This document shows, piece after piece, positions 33,257 through 40,282 of a stretch of 40,282 nucleotides of DNA. The notes under the pieces are model-generated. The model saw only the letters and a list, made by a program, of their open reading frames with translations, searched no databases and was not told the DNA's origin. Both the position numbers and the translations under genes were made by a program. The stretch's first letter is position 1; each line of letters begins with the position of its first letter. Source of the stretch: Pirellulaceae bacterium (GTDB taxonomy: Bacteria > Planctomycetota > Planctomycetia > Pirellulales > Pirellulaceae); assembly GCA_025459265.1 (NCBI GenBank), contig JALOQX010000029.1, positions 1 through 40,282 of the forward strand. Reading direction: 5' to 3'.

Positions 33257-36200
33257 AAGTGGCCGACGACGGGCATTCGGCCCGGATCACGGTGCATGCC
33301 CCGGTTCGTCTTCCCCCGGCCGAGGCCGTCCTGCATCTGGAGAGCTTCGGTCGGGCCGTTGAGCGCGTCACAATCGATGGAGAACCCGTCGATCCGCAGC
33401 AGGCTGCGCTGATCCCTGGACGGTCGACGGTCGTCACCGTGACGTGGCAGCGACCGGCATCGCGGGACTATCCCCAGCGGCTGACGGAGTACTTTGAGGA
33501 CATGTCCGTGGCCAAGCCGCTGGTGGTGCGGACGGGTGAGGACTGGGAGACGCATCGCCGCGAGTTGCGCGCGTTTCTGCTGGACTGCGTCGGGCTCGAG
33601 CCCCTGCCCGCTCGCCCACCGCTGGACATCCGGCTGTCCGATCCGCTCGACCATCCCTGGTGCACCGTGCGGCGAGTGTCGTATCAGCTCTGGCCTGGCG
33701 TCTACTCGACGGGGCTGCTGTACCTGCCCAAGCAGTTTCAGGAGCAGCCCGCGCCGGCCGTTTTGTGCCCGCACGGACACTGGGACCACGGCAATGCGCA
33801 CGAAGTGGTGCAGAGCCGCTGCCTGAATCTCGCCCGACTCGGGTACGTCGTGTTCTCGTCGACGCAGCACCATTTCGAAGATCTCTACGTGGGAGTATCG
33901 CACCAGACGCTCATGATCTGGAACAACATGCGGGCGATCGATTTCCTTCAGTCGCTGCCCGAGGTGGACGGGGAGCGGATCGGGGTGGCGGGTGCTTCGG
34001 GGGGCGGACTGCAGACGCAGATGGTCGTGGCCCTCGATCCGCGCGTGAAAGCCGCGACCATCGTCGGCCTGACCTGCAACTTTCGCGAAATCATGTTCCC
34101 GGCGTCACAGCACTGCATGTGCAATCACTTCCCGAACGTCATGCAACGCACCGATCACCCCGAAATCAGCGTGCTGGGACTCCCCTGCCCCGTTCAGTAC
34201 CTGACGATGAACGACTGGACGCGGCGGTTCGAGGCGGACAATTTCCCGACGATTCGCCAGCTCTGCGCGGCCCACGGCGTCGAAGACCGCGTTTTCTGCC
34301 GCTACTTCGATACCGGGCACGACTATGATCGGACGAAGCGGGAATACACCTATTGGTGGCTGGAACGCTGGCTGCGCGGCCGCGATACGACGACGCCCGA
34401 ACCTGAGCCGGAGACGCTTACGCTCCCCGTCTCGGACGTCGAGCAGCTGGCGGTGTCGCAACCGCAAGACAAAGGGTTTGGCGAGCTCGCGAGGCTCTAC
34501 CGGGAGGAGCGAAGCCGGCGGCCGGTCGCCTGCAGCACCGTGGATCAGTGGCAGTCGCAGCGCGCTGAATCGACCGCTGTTCTGCGCGGGCTGTTGGGTC
34601 TGCACACGGTTCTGCCTCGGCGCCGCGAACAGGTTGTTGGTGAAGAAGAACGGCGCGAGGATCTGGTCGTCCAGCGCATCGAGTTCCCCAGTGAAGGCGG
34701 TCTGACGGTGCCGGCCTGGGTGCTGCGGCCGAGCGGCGCTGAGTCGCCCGCCGAATCCCTGGAGATCATCCTGGACGAGCGTGGCAAAGACGCGTTGCTC
34801 GCGCAGTCCGGGGATGATTCACCGTGCGAGAGAGCACGGCACGGCGCGACCGTGGTCCTGCCCGACGTGCGCACCACGGGAGAACTGTTCGCCACGGGGG
34901 AGGTCGACGCGGGTGCCCAAAAGACGGCCTGGCAGCGCAACAGCATCGTCTGGGGCCGCCCCGTCACCGGGATGGCCGTGACCGACCTACAGGCCGTGAT
35001 CGACGCGCTGGTCGGCCGCGACGTCAGCGACTCCCAGCGCGTGAAGATCATCACGACGGGCTCGGGCGACCTCGCGGTAGCGGGGCTGTTTGGGATGGTA
35101 TTGGACCCCCGCATCACAGAGGCGGACCTCGACTTCGCGGGAGCGTGCTACGAGAACCGTCAACTCGCCCTGGTCCCCGGCATCCTGCTCCACGGTGACA
35201 TTCCGGTGTGGGCCGCGAACGTCGCCGACCGCGCGCTGCGACTGCGCAACCTGCCTGCGGCGGCCGGAGATCTGGGTCCGGTCCGCCAGGCTTTCCAGCT
35301 GCTCGGCCATGCGCCCAATCTGATCACCGATACGGCGCAACCACCGCAGTCCTGGATTCGCGTGTCCGACGACGGTCGGTCGTTTGTCTGCGCGGACTCG
35401 GGGTCTGCGTTCGTGCCCTGGGGGTTCAATTATGATCATGACGCAGACGGCCGGCTGATCGAGGATTACTGGGAGACCGAGTGGGATACGGTGGAAGAGG
35501 ATTTTGAGGAGATGCAGCAGTTGGGCGCGAACGTAGTCCGCGTGCACCTGCAGTTCGGCAAGTTCCTCGAAGGGCCGGACACGCTCAACGCACGTTCGCT
35601 CCGACAACTCGAGCGGCTGGTGCGTCTGGCCGAACGCCTCCACCTCTACCTGGACGTCACGGGGCTGGGCTGCTACCACCAGTCGGACGTGCCCGCGTGG
35701 TACGATCAGCTCGACGAGACCGCGCGCTGGCAAGCCCAGGCGAAGTTCTGGGAAGCGGTCGCCACAGTATGTGCCGGCAGCCCGGCCATCTTCTGCTACG
35801 ACCTGATGAACGAGCCGGTCGTGCCGGGGGGCGACCAGCCGCAGGAGCATTGGCTGGGCCCGCCCTTTGCCGGCAAACACTTCGTCCAGTTCATCACCCG
35901 CGATCGCGGCGGGCGTGTTCGGCGCGAAGTGGCCCGACAATGGATCGAAGCGCTCGTGTCCGCGATTCGCAAACACGACGCGCGGCACCTGATCACCGTG
36001 GGACTGGTCGACTGGAGCCTCGACCGGCCCGGCCTGACGTCCGGCTTCGACCCCCGGCACGTCGCCGAGCCGCTTGATTTCGTCGCCGTGCACATCTATC
36101 CCGAGCGGGACAAGATCCCCGCCGCGCTGGAGACGCTCCGCGGGTTCTGTCTCGGCAAACCGGTGGTGGTGGAAGAGACGTTTCCCTTACGGTGCGATTT

Positions 36201-36366
36201 CGAGCAGATGCAGCAGTTTGTGAAGGAATCCCGCGCGCACGCCGCCGGCTGGATCAGCTTCTACTGGGGTCGCACGGCCGCCGAATACCGGGCGCGCACA
36301 CCGCAGACGCTGGCCGACGCCATCGTGGCGAAGTGGCTGGACCTGTGGCCGACTTTGAAGGACTGA
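32818..36366 (+). CDS. C-terminal part of the multienzyme: end of six-hairpin domain, acetylxylan-esterase-like hydrolase, degenerate hydrolase, GH5-like domain
   Basis: Meaningful sequence begins near 32911, after the frameshift. It finishes the glycosidase (HLLILERGAQLHLLAGLP), and from about 33460 enters an acetylxylan-esterase-like alpha/beta hydrolase: DMSVAKPLVVRT, CPHGHWDHGNAH, GVAGASGGGLQTQM (nucleophile Ser codon at 33997) and YFDTGHDYDR (catalytic His). A second hydrolase-like domain (about 34680-35310) has only TTGSGD where the elbow should be. From about 35350 a GH5-like TIM barrel follows, with acid/base Glu in YDLMNEP (35812) and a nucleophile Glu in VVVEETFP (36172-36177). A separate start at ATG 33502 (MSVAKPL) is conceivable, with GAGG too close. 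It has no signal peptide of its own, so export would depend on the upstream part. Confidence 0.78.
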   Translation: MWRVGLPAGGLSGTHLRAGRSADDRHAGDVGRVWNYAASFYAHAHLWLGHGPKAASTLYAMGNHASPLLCWREEQNPVGQPPHFVGDMPHNWGSAEFIRLVRHLLILERGAQLHLLAGLPAAWTRAGAEFRVLEVPTSFGDLSLAVKVADDGHSARITVHAPVRLPPAEAVLHLESFGRAVERVTIDGEPVDPQQAALIPGRSTVVTVTWQRPASRDYPQRLTEYFEDMSVAKPLVVRTGEDWETHRRELRAFLLDCVGLEPLPARPPLDIRLSDPLDHPWCTVRRVSYQLWPGVYSTGLLYLPKQFQEQPAPAVLCPHGHWDHGNAHEVVQSRCLNLARLGYVVFSSTQHHFEDLYVGVSHQTLMIWNNMRAIDFLQSLPEVDGERIGVAGASGGGLQTQMVVALDPRVKAATIVGLTCNFREIMFPASQHCMCNHFPNVMQRTDHPEISVLGLPCPVQYLTMNDWTRRFEADNFPTIRQLCAAHGVEDRVFCRYFDTGHDYDRTKREYTYWWLERWLRGRDTTTPEPEPETLTLPVSDVEQLAVSQPQDKGFGELARLYREERSRRPVACSTVDQWQSQRAESTAVLRGLLGLHTVLPRRREQVVGEEERREDLVVQRIEFPSEGGLTVPAWVLRPSGAESPAESLEIILDERGKDALLAQSGDDSPCERARHGATVVLPDVRTTGELFATGEVDAGAQKTAWQRNSIVWGRPVTGMAVTDLQAVIDALVGRDVSDSQRVKIITTGSGDLAVAGLFGMVLDPRITEADLDFAGACYENRQLALVPGILLHGDIPVWAANVADRALRLRNLPAAAGDLGPVRQAFQLLGHAPNLITDTAQPPQSWIRVSDDGRSFVCADSGSAFVPWGFNYDHDADGRLIEDYWETEWDTVEEDFEEMQQLGANVVRVHLQFGKFLEGPDTLNARSLRQLERLVRLAERLHLYLDVTGLGCYHQSDVPAWYDQLDETARWQAQAKFWEAVATVCAGSPAIFCYDLMNEPVVPGGDQPQEHWLGPPFAGKHFVQFITRDRGGRVRREVARQWIEALVSAIRKHDARHLITVGLVDWSLDRPGLTSGFDPRHVAEPLDFVAVHIYPERDKIPAALETLRGFCLGKPVVVEETFPLRCDFEQMQQFVKESRAHAAGWISFYWGRTAAEYRARTPQTLADAIVAKWLDLWPTLKD

Positions 36367-36397
36367 CGACTTATCATCAGCATCGGGAGCGAGCGTC

Positions 36398-37405
36398 ATG
36401 ACCTCACGCAAGGAGCTGGTTGATCAAGCGATTCGATTCCGCGGGCCGCAGCGCGTGCCGGTCGTGTTCTGGAATTGCGATCAGACGGCTGGCGACGTGC
36501 TGCTGTACCATTTGTCGCGCGGGATACCGGGAGACGGTACCGCGCTGGCCAACGTCTGGGACTGGTCGACCAACGAGTGGGGATATCACCTGGAGTCGGC
36601 CGGTGACGGGACCATGGGCCACCCGGTCCAGGCCGTGTGGCCCGATCTGCCCGCGGTCTGCGACGTCCGCGCTCCCGATCTGCGGGAGGACGAGCGGATG
36701 CACGCGGTGCCGGAGTTCATCGCCCTGTGCGAGGATCGCTACCGGTTGGCCAGTCTGGACCTGAGCGGGTTTACCGTCTACACGTTCATGCGCGGATTCG
36801 AGAACGCGATGCAGGATTTCGTGCTGGCGCCGGACCGTTTCGGCCCGCTGATGGATCTGATCATGGACTTCGAGTGCCAGCTGATGACGATGGCGGCGCG
36901 TCACGCCTTCCACGGGATCCATCTGGCAGACGACTGGGCCACTCAAGCCGGGATGATCATCTCGCCGGCGATGTGGCGTGAGCTGTTCAAGCCTCGCTAC
37001 CGGCGCCAGGTTGATCATGCGCACCGCCAGGGACTCGACGTCTGGTATCATTGCTGCGGCAATCTGACCGATATCGCCGAGGATTTTCACGAGATTGGCG
37101 TCGACGTCCTCAACATCTCGCAGCCGAATGTGGTCGACCTGCCACAGATCGGCGGCCGGCTCCGTGGGCGACAGTGCTTCATGATGCCGATCAGCTATCA
37201 GACGGTGTCGATCCAAGGTACGCCGGAGGAGATCCTGGCCGAGGCGCAGCGCATGTTCCAGCTGCTGGCCGTCCCAGCTGGCGGCTTCATCGGTTATGTG
37301 GAGGAATACGGCTGCATGGGGATGTCGCCGGAAAACTACCGGGCCTGCGGCGACGCGTTTCGCCGTTTGAACGCCGCCATGTTGCCGTCCCCTGCCGCGG
37401 TGTGA
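36398..37405 (+). CDS. Uroporphyrinogen-decarboxylase-family protein
   Basis: 335 residues of the URO-D/methyltransferase superfamily. MTSRKELVDQAIRFRGPQRVPV is the usual start; LMDLIMDFECQLMTMAARHAF, HLADDWATQAGMIISPAMWRELFKP and WYHCCGNLTDIAEDFHEIGVDVLNISQP follow in order. The arginines needed for porphyrinogen binding near the N terminus of true HemE are not evident, so this is probably not a haem enzyme. Relatives in carbohydrate loci are of unknown function, possibly corrinoid-dependent demethylation; that is inference. It begins 31 bases after the multienzyme stop and is likely co-transcribed with it. Confidence 0.82.
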   Translation: MTSRKELVDQAIRFRGPQRVPVVFWNCDQTAGDVLLYHLSRGIPGDGTALANVWDWSTNEWGYHLESAGDGTMGHPVQAVWPDLPAVCDVRAPDLREDERMHAVPEFIALCEDRYRLASLDLSGFTVYTFMRGFENAMQDFVLAPDRFGPLMDLIMDFECQLMTMAARHAFHGIHLADDWATQAGMIISPAMWRELFKPRYRRQVDHAHRQGLDVWYHCCGNLTDIAEDFHEIGVDVLNISQPNVVDLPQIGGRLRGRQCFMMPISYQTVSIQGTPEEILAEAQRMFQLLAVPAGGFIGYVEEYGCMGMSPENYRACGDAFRRLNAAMLPSPAAV

Positions 37406-37428
37406 CGGCCAGGATCACGCCATCCCAT

Positions 37429-38904
37429 TTACGCGGGGAGCGCGCAGGGTCTGGCATGCATGCCGGTGGAAGCGGCGTGGGCTGTGTGCGTGCCGCAGCC
37501 AGCGCAGGGCTCGGCCCCGTCCCAGCAGTACGTGCACAGCTGTTCCTTTGGCAGCCCGATCGCGGACACGAGGTCCGGCAGACGCTGGTATTGCAGGGAG
37601 GTCAGTCCCAGTTCGCGCCGCACATGTTCGACCATCCGCGCGTGGGAGTCCGAGTCCGGATCAGTGTAGTCGGCCAGCTGGTCGTCACCATCTCCCAGCT
37701 GCTGGATCGCGCGCCGCGCGGCCAGGTCCAGCGCCGTGCGGGACCGCGAGAAGTTCAGGAACTTGCAGCCGAACACCAGCGGCGGGCAGGCCGGCCGCAT
37801 GTGCACCTCGCGCGCATCGCTGGCGAACAGGCGCCGGATGGTGTCTTTCAGTTGCGTGCCGCGCACGATCGAGTCCTCGCAGAAGAGCAATCGCTTGCCG
37901 CGAATCAGGTCGTCGATCGCGATCAGCTTCATCTGCGCCACCAGATCACGCACACGCTGATCCTGCGGCATGAAACTGCGCGGCCAGGTCGGCGTGTACT
38001 TCACAAACGGGCGTCCGTACGGTACGTCCACGGTGTTCGCGTACCCGATCGCGTGACCGGTCCCGGAGTCCGGGATCCCGGCCACCAGATCGACTGTGAC
38101 GTGATCCGCCCGCGCCAGGGCGGCGCCGCAGCGATTGCGGACTACTTCGACGTTGATGGATTCGTAGCTGGACGCCGGGTATCCGTAGTAGACCCAGAGA
38201 AACGCGCAGATCTGCATCGCATCGAGCGCAGGACGCACCGTCTCCGCACCGTCCGCCGTCAGGCGGACAATCTCGCCGGGGCCCAAGTACCGCTCGATGT
38301 CGTAGTCCAGGTTGGGCAGCGCGCAGGTCTCCATCGTCACGGCGCGGGCGTCTGCCTTGCGCGCCAGGACCACCGGCGTACGCCCCAGTCGATCGCGCGC
38401 CGCGTAGATGCCGTCATTGGTCAGCAGGAGCAGGGAACACGAGCCCTCGATCACGTCCTGCGCGTAGCGGATGCCCTCCTCGAAACTGTCGCCCAGGTTG
38501 ATCAGGGTCGCCACCAGTTCCGTCGGATTGATCGTCTGCCCGGCCATCTCGGAGAAATGGGTCCGACGGTTCTTAAAGAGCTCCGCACACAAGGTCTCCA
38601 GATTGGCGATCCGGCCCACGGTCACCAGGGCATAGACGCCCAGGTGGGACCCAATGATCAGCGGCTGGTCCTCGAAATCGCTGATCACACCAATCCCCGC
38701 GCAGCCGCGCAGATGCCCCAGTTCGTGCTCGAGCTTGCTGCGGAACTGTGCGTTGGTGATGTCCTTGATCACGCGCGTCAGCGCACGATCGTCCCGGACG
38801 GCCAGGCCCCCGCGCACCGTGCCGAGGTGCGAGTGATAGTCCGTCCCGTAGAAGAGATCGAGGATGCAATCCCGGTGCGATGCGACGCCAAAGAATCCAC
38901 CCAT
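37429..38904 (-). CDS. PurF-like amidophosphoribosyltransferase paralogue without the catalytic cysteine
   Basis: 491 residues from ATG 38904 (MGGFFGVAS), which has AAGG eleven bases upstream; an in-frame GTG at 38928 would add eight residues. The N-terminal half is an Ntn/class II amidotransferase fold (DYHSHLGTVRGGLAV, GVISDFEDQPLIIGSHLGVYALV), but the position of the catalytic Cys in 'CGVFG' is Gly here. The C-terminal half is a phosphoribosyltransferase with PRPP loop LLFCEDSIVRGTQLKD. The end is rich in cysteines (LCTYCWDGAEPCAGC), perhaps a metal site. It may use ammonia or a different donor, or be a non-enzymatic relative. It converges on the URO-D-like gene. Confidence 0.83.
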   Translation of the reverse strand: MGGFFGVASHRDCILDLFYGTDYHSHLGTVRGGLAVRDDRALTRVIKDITNAQFRSKLEHELGHLRGCAGIGVISDFEDQPLIIGSHLGVYALVTVGRIANLETLCAELFKNRRTHFSEMAGQTINPTELVATLINLGDSFEEGIRYAQDVIEGSCSLLLLTNDGIYAARDRLGRTPVVLARKADARAVTMETCALPNLDYDIERYLGPGEIVRLTADGAETVRPALDAMQICAFLWVYYGYPASSYESINVEVVRNRCGAALARADHVTVDLVAGIPDSGTGHAIGYANTVDVPYGRPFVKYTPTWPRSFMPQDQRVRDLVAQMKLIAIDDLIRGKRLLFCEDSIVRGTQLKDTIRRLFASDAREVHMRPACPPLVFGCKFLNFSRSRTALDLAARRAIQQLGDGDDQLADYTDPDSDSHARMVEHVRRELGLTSLQYQRLPDLVSAIGLPKEQLCTYCWDGAEPCAGCGTHTAHAASTGMHARPCALPA

Positions 38905-39131
38905 GTACGTCACCGCCTTCTCAGTCACCGAGCATGTTCATGCGGTTGTGGCCCGCAAGACGAAGCACGAACCCACCCACCACATAGGAACTGCGATCGA
39001 CGAGAATCAACCGAACTGCCCGCGGGCGACGCCATTCTAGTGAAGGGGGGAAACGCAACACAAGCAGCCCGCGTCGTGAATCGGTCGCTTTGTCACAGCC
39101 TGATTTGCGGAGAGAAATCCGCGTGTCTTTG

Positions 39132-39160
39132 TTGCTCACGCCCGCGCATCGGCCTACAAT
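39132..39160 (+). promoter_or_regulatory. Sigma-70-type promoter for the GH2 gene
   Basis: TTGCTC (39132-39137), a 17-base spacer and TACAAT (39155-39160), in the 302-base intergenic interval before the GH2 start. Transcription would start near 39167, giving a 40-base leader with an AGAGGG ribosome site near 39189. The -35 box is only a partial match. Nothing else was recognised in the interval 38905-39206. Confidence 0.45.
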
Positions 39161-39206
39161 CGCGAGCGCTGCCCGAATATGTCTCACCAGAGGGATGATC
39201 TTCGCC

Positions 39207-40282
39207 ATGTTCGCCAAATTGTATTGTCCACGATCCACCACGTCGGCGCTGCGGGCGGTCTCCATCGCGTGCTGCGTGCTCCTGGGAGCGTGGCCTCTCT
39301 CGCCGGCGCGTGCCGAGCGACACATCGTCTCGCTCGATGGCACGTGGGACATTGCCGATGGGTTGGACCCGGAAGCGATCCCGGATGTGTTTATCCACAC
39401 CGTGCCGGTGCCGGGATTGGCCAATCTCGCGACGCCGTCGTTTGAGAACGTCGACGCGTTCTTGAGCCGCGAGCAGCTGGCCAATCGGATCCGCGCGAAG
39501 CTGTCGCCGCCCGAGTGGCTGACCGAATACTGGAACGGCAAGGTGGACCAGGATCGCAACTACTTCTGGTATCGCAAGGCGTTCCGGGCTCCCGAGCAGC
39601 GGCAGGTGGCCCTGCTGAAGATCAACAAAGCGCAGTTCGGGACCGCCGTCTGGCTCAACGGCACGAAGCTCGGCGAATACGCCGGCTGCTTCACGGCCAG
39701 CTACTTCCATCTCGAGAAAGCCATCCGTTGGAAGGCGGACAACGTCCTGCTTGTGCGGATTGGCGCTCACCCGGCCGTCTTGCCGGACACGTATCCGACC
39801 GGGTCCGACTTCGAAAAGATCAAGTGGACGCCGGGCATTTATGACAGCGTGTCGCTGCTGTTGAGCGACAATCCGCGGATCGAGTCGATCCAGGTGGCGC
39901 CGCGCATTTCTGAGGGGACCATTGTCGTGCAGACGACGGTGCGGAACTGCGGGACCGCGCCGGTCAAGAGCTCGCTGACGCATGCCGTCAGGACCTGGAA
40001 GACCCGCGATCAGGTAGCGGTCACCACGCCGCAGCCCATCACGCTCGAGCCGGGCGCCGAAACCGTGCTCACGCAGTCGATCGCGATTCCCCACGCGCGG
40101 CTCTGGTCCCCGGAGGATCCGTTTCTGTACGTGGTCCGGTCGAGCACAGGGGGCGACAGCGTCACCACGCGTTTCGGCATGCGCGAGTTCCGCTTCGACG
40201 CCGCCACGAAGCGGGCGTACCTGAATGGCCAGGTGTACTACTTGCGCGGCTCGAATATCACGCTGCATCGGTTCCTCGAGGA
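39207..40282 (+). CDS. Secreted GH2-family glycoside hydrolase (partial, runs off the window)
   Basis: 358 residues are visible and the frame is open to the right edge. A signal peptide (residues 1-36, with AVSIACCVLLGAWPLSPARA) is followed by HIVSLDGTWDIADGLD, the start of the GH2 sugar-binding jelly roll. NYFWYRKAFRAP, AQFGTAVWLNGTKLGEYAGC and KWTPGIYDSVSLLLSDNP are typical GH2 strands, an immunoglobulin-like domain follows, and AYLNGQVYYLRGSNI marks the entry to the TIM barrel at the edge. The catalytic glutamates are outside the window. An in-frame ATG at 39195 has its ribosome site directly against it, so ATG 39207 is preferred. Probably a beta-galactosidase, glucuronidase or mannosidase type; substrate unknown. 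Confidence 0.86.
   Translation, partial: MFAKLYCPRSTTSALRAVSIACCVLLGAWPLSPARAERHIVSLDGTWDIADGLDPEAIPDVFIHTVPVPGLANLATPSFENVDAFLSREQLANRIRAKLSPPEWLTEYWNGKVDQDRNYFWYRKAFRAPEQRQVALLKINKAQFGTAVWLNGTKLGEYAGCFTASYFHLEKAIRWKADNVLLVRIGAHPAVLPDTYPTGSDFEKIKWTPGIYDSVSLLLSDNPRIESIQVAPRISEGTIVVQTTVRNCGTAPVKSSLTHAVRTWKTRDQVAVTTPQPITLEPGAETVLTQSIAIPHARLWSPEDPFLYVVRSSTGGDSVTTRFGMREFRFDAATKRAYLNGQVYYLRGSNITLHRFLE

Overview
This window is GC-rich, densely coding DNA that reads like a planctomycete chromosome (Planctomycetota, probably Pirellulales-like). The supporting signs are a Tat-exported Gfo/Idh oxidoreductase, a DUF1080-type lectin-like domain fused to a sialidase fold, a PQQ-type beta-propeller protein, very large secreted glycoside hydrolases, a URO-D-like protein in a carbohydrate locus, and families of short palindromic repeats between genes. 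The assignment is inference from gene content. No rRNA, tRNA, CRISPR array or intact transposase gene was seen.

Layout. 1-3.0 kb: tail of an unidentified protein, a secreted Gfo/Idh/MocA oxidoreductase and a divergent MFS transporter. 3.0-6.4 kb: a patch of visibly lower GC holding small accessory genes (HicB-like antitoxin, a membrane protein split by an in-frame stop, a zinc-ribbon protein, a membrane-anchored gluzincin-type peptidase). It is bounded by two full copies of a 179-bp element with 15-bp terminal inverted repeats and contains a half copy. 6.4-17.3 kb: a long minus-strand run. In transcription order it is a small protein plus overlapping nucleotidyltransferase, a DUF2294/MpsC-like protein, DabB, DabA, a carbonic-anhydrase-like protein without zinc ligands, isocitrate dehydrogenase, CysD and a CysN-CysC fusion. 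DabA/DabB (MpsB/MpsA) form an inorganic-carbon uptake or membrane-potential-coupled system. A good promoter followed by an intrinsic-terminator hairpin precedes dabB, which suggests attenuation.

17.3-25.9 kb: a 28-bp perfect palindrome, a DUF1080-sialidase protein, class I fumarase, a PQQ-propeller protein, a Cdd1-type helix-hairpin-helix protein, an L-rhamnose/H+ symporter and an L-fucose/L-arabinose isomerase-family enzyme. 26.0-40.3 kb: a GH38-like/DUF5054 protein, a DACNV/diadenylate-cyclase-like protein, a triple 57-bp tandem palindrome, and a giant secreted multienzyme (six-hairpin glycosidase, acetylxylan-esterase-like hydrolase, degenerate hydrolase, GH5-like domain) interrupted by a frameshift. 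A URO-D-like protein, a PurF paralogue without the catalytic cysteine, and the start of a secreted GH2 enzyme follow.

The genes combine three themes: secreted polysaccharide breakdown with deoxysugar uptake and isomerisation; inorganic-carbon acquisition linked in one probable operon to isocitrate dehydrogenase; and sulfate activation. The most interesting parts are the DAB operon with its apparently dead carbonic-anhydrase companion and leader attenuator, the fused multienzyme, and the mobile repeat that supplies the stop codons of two convergent genes.
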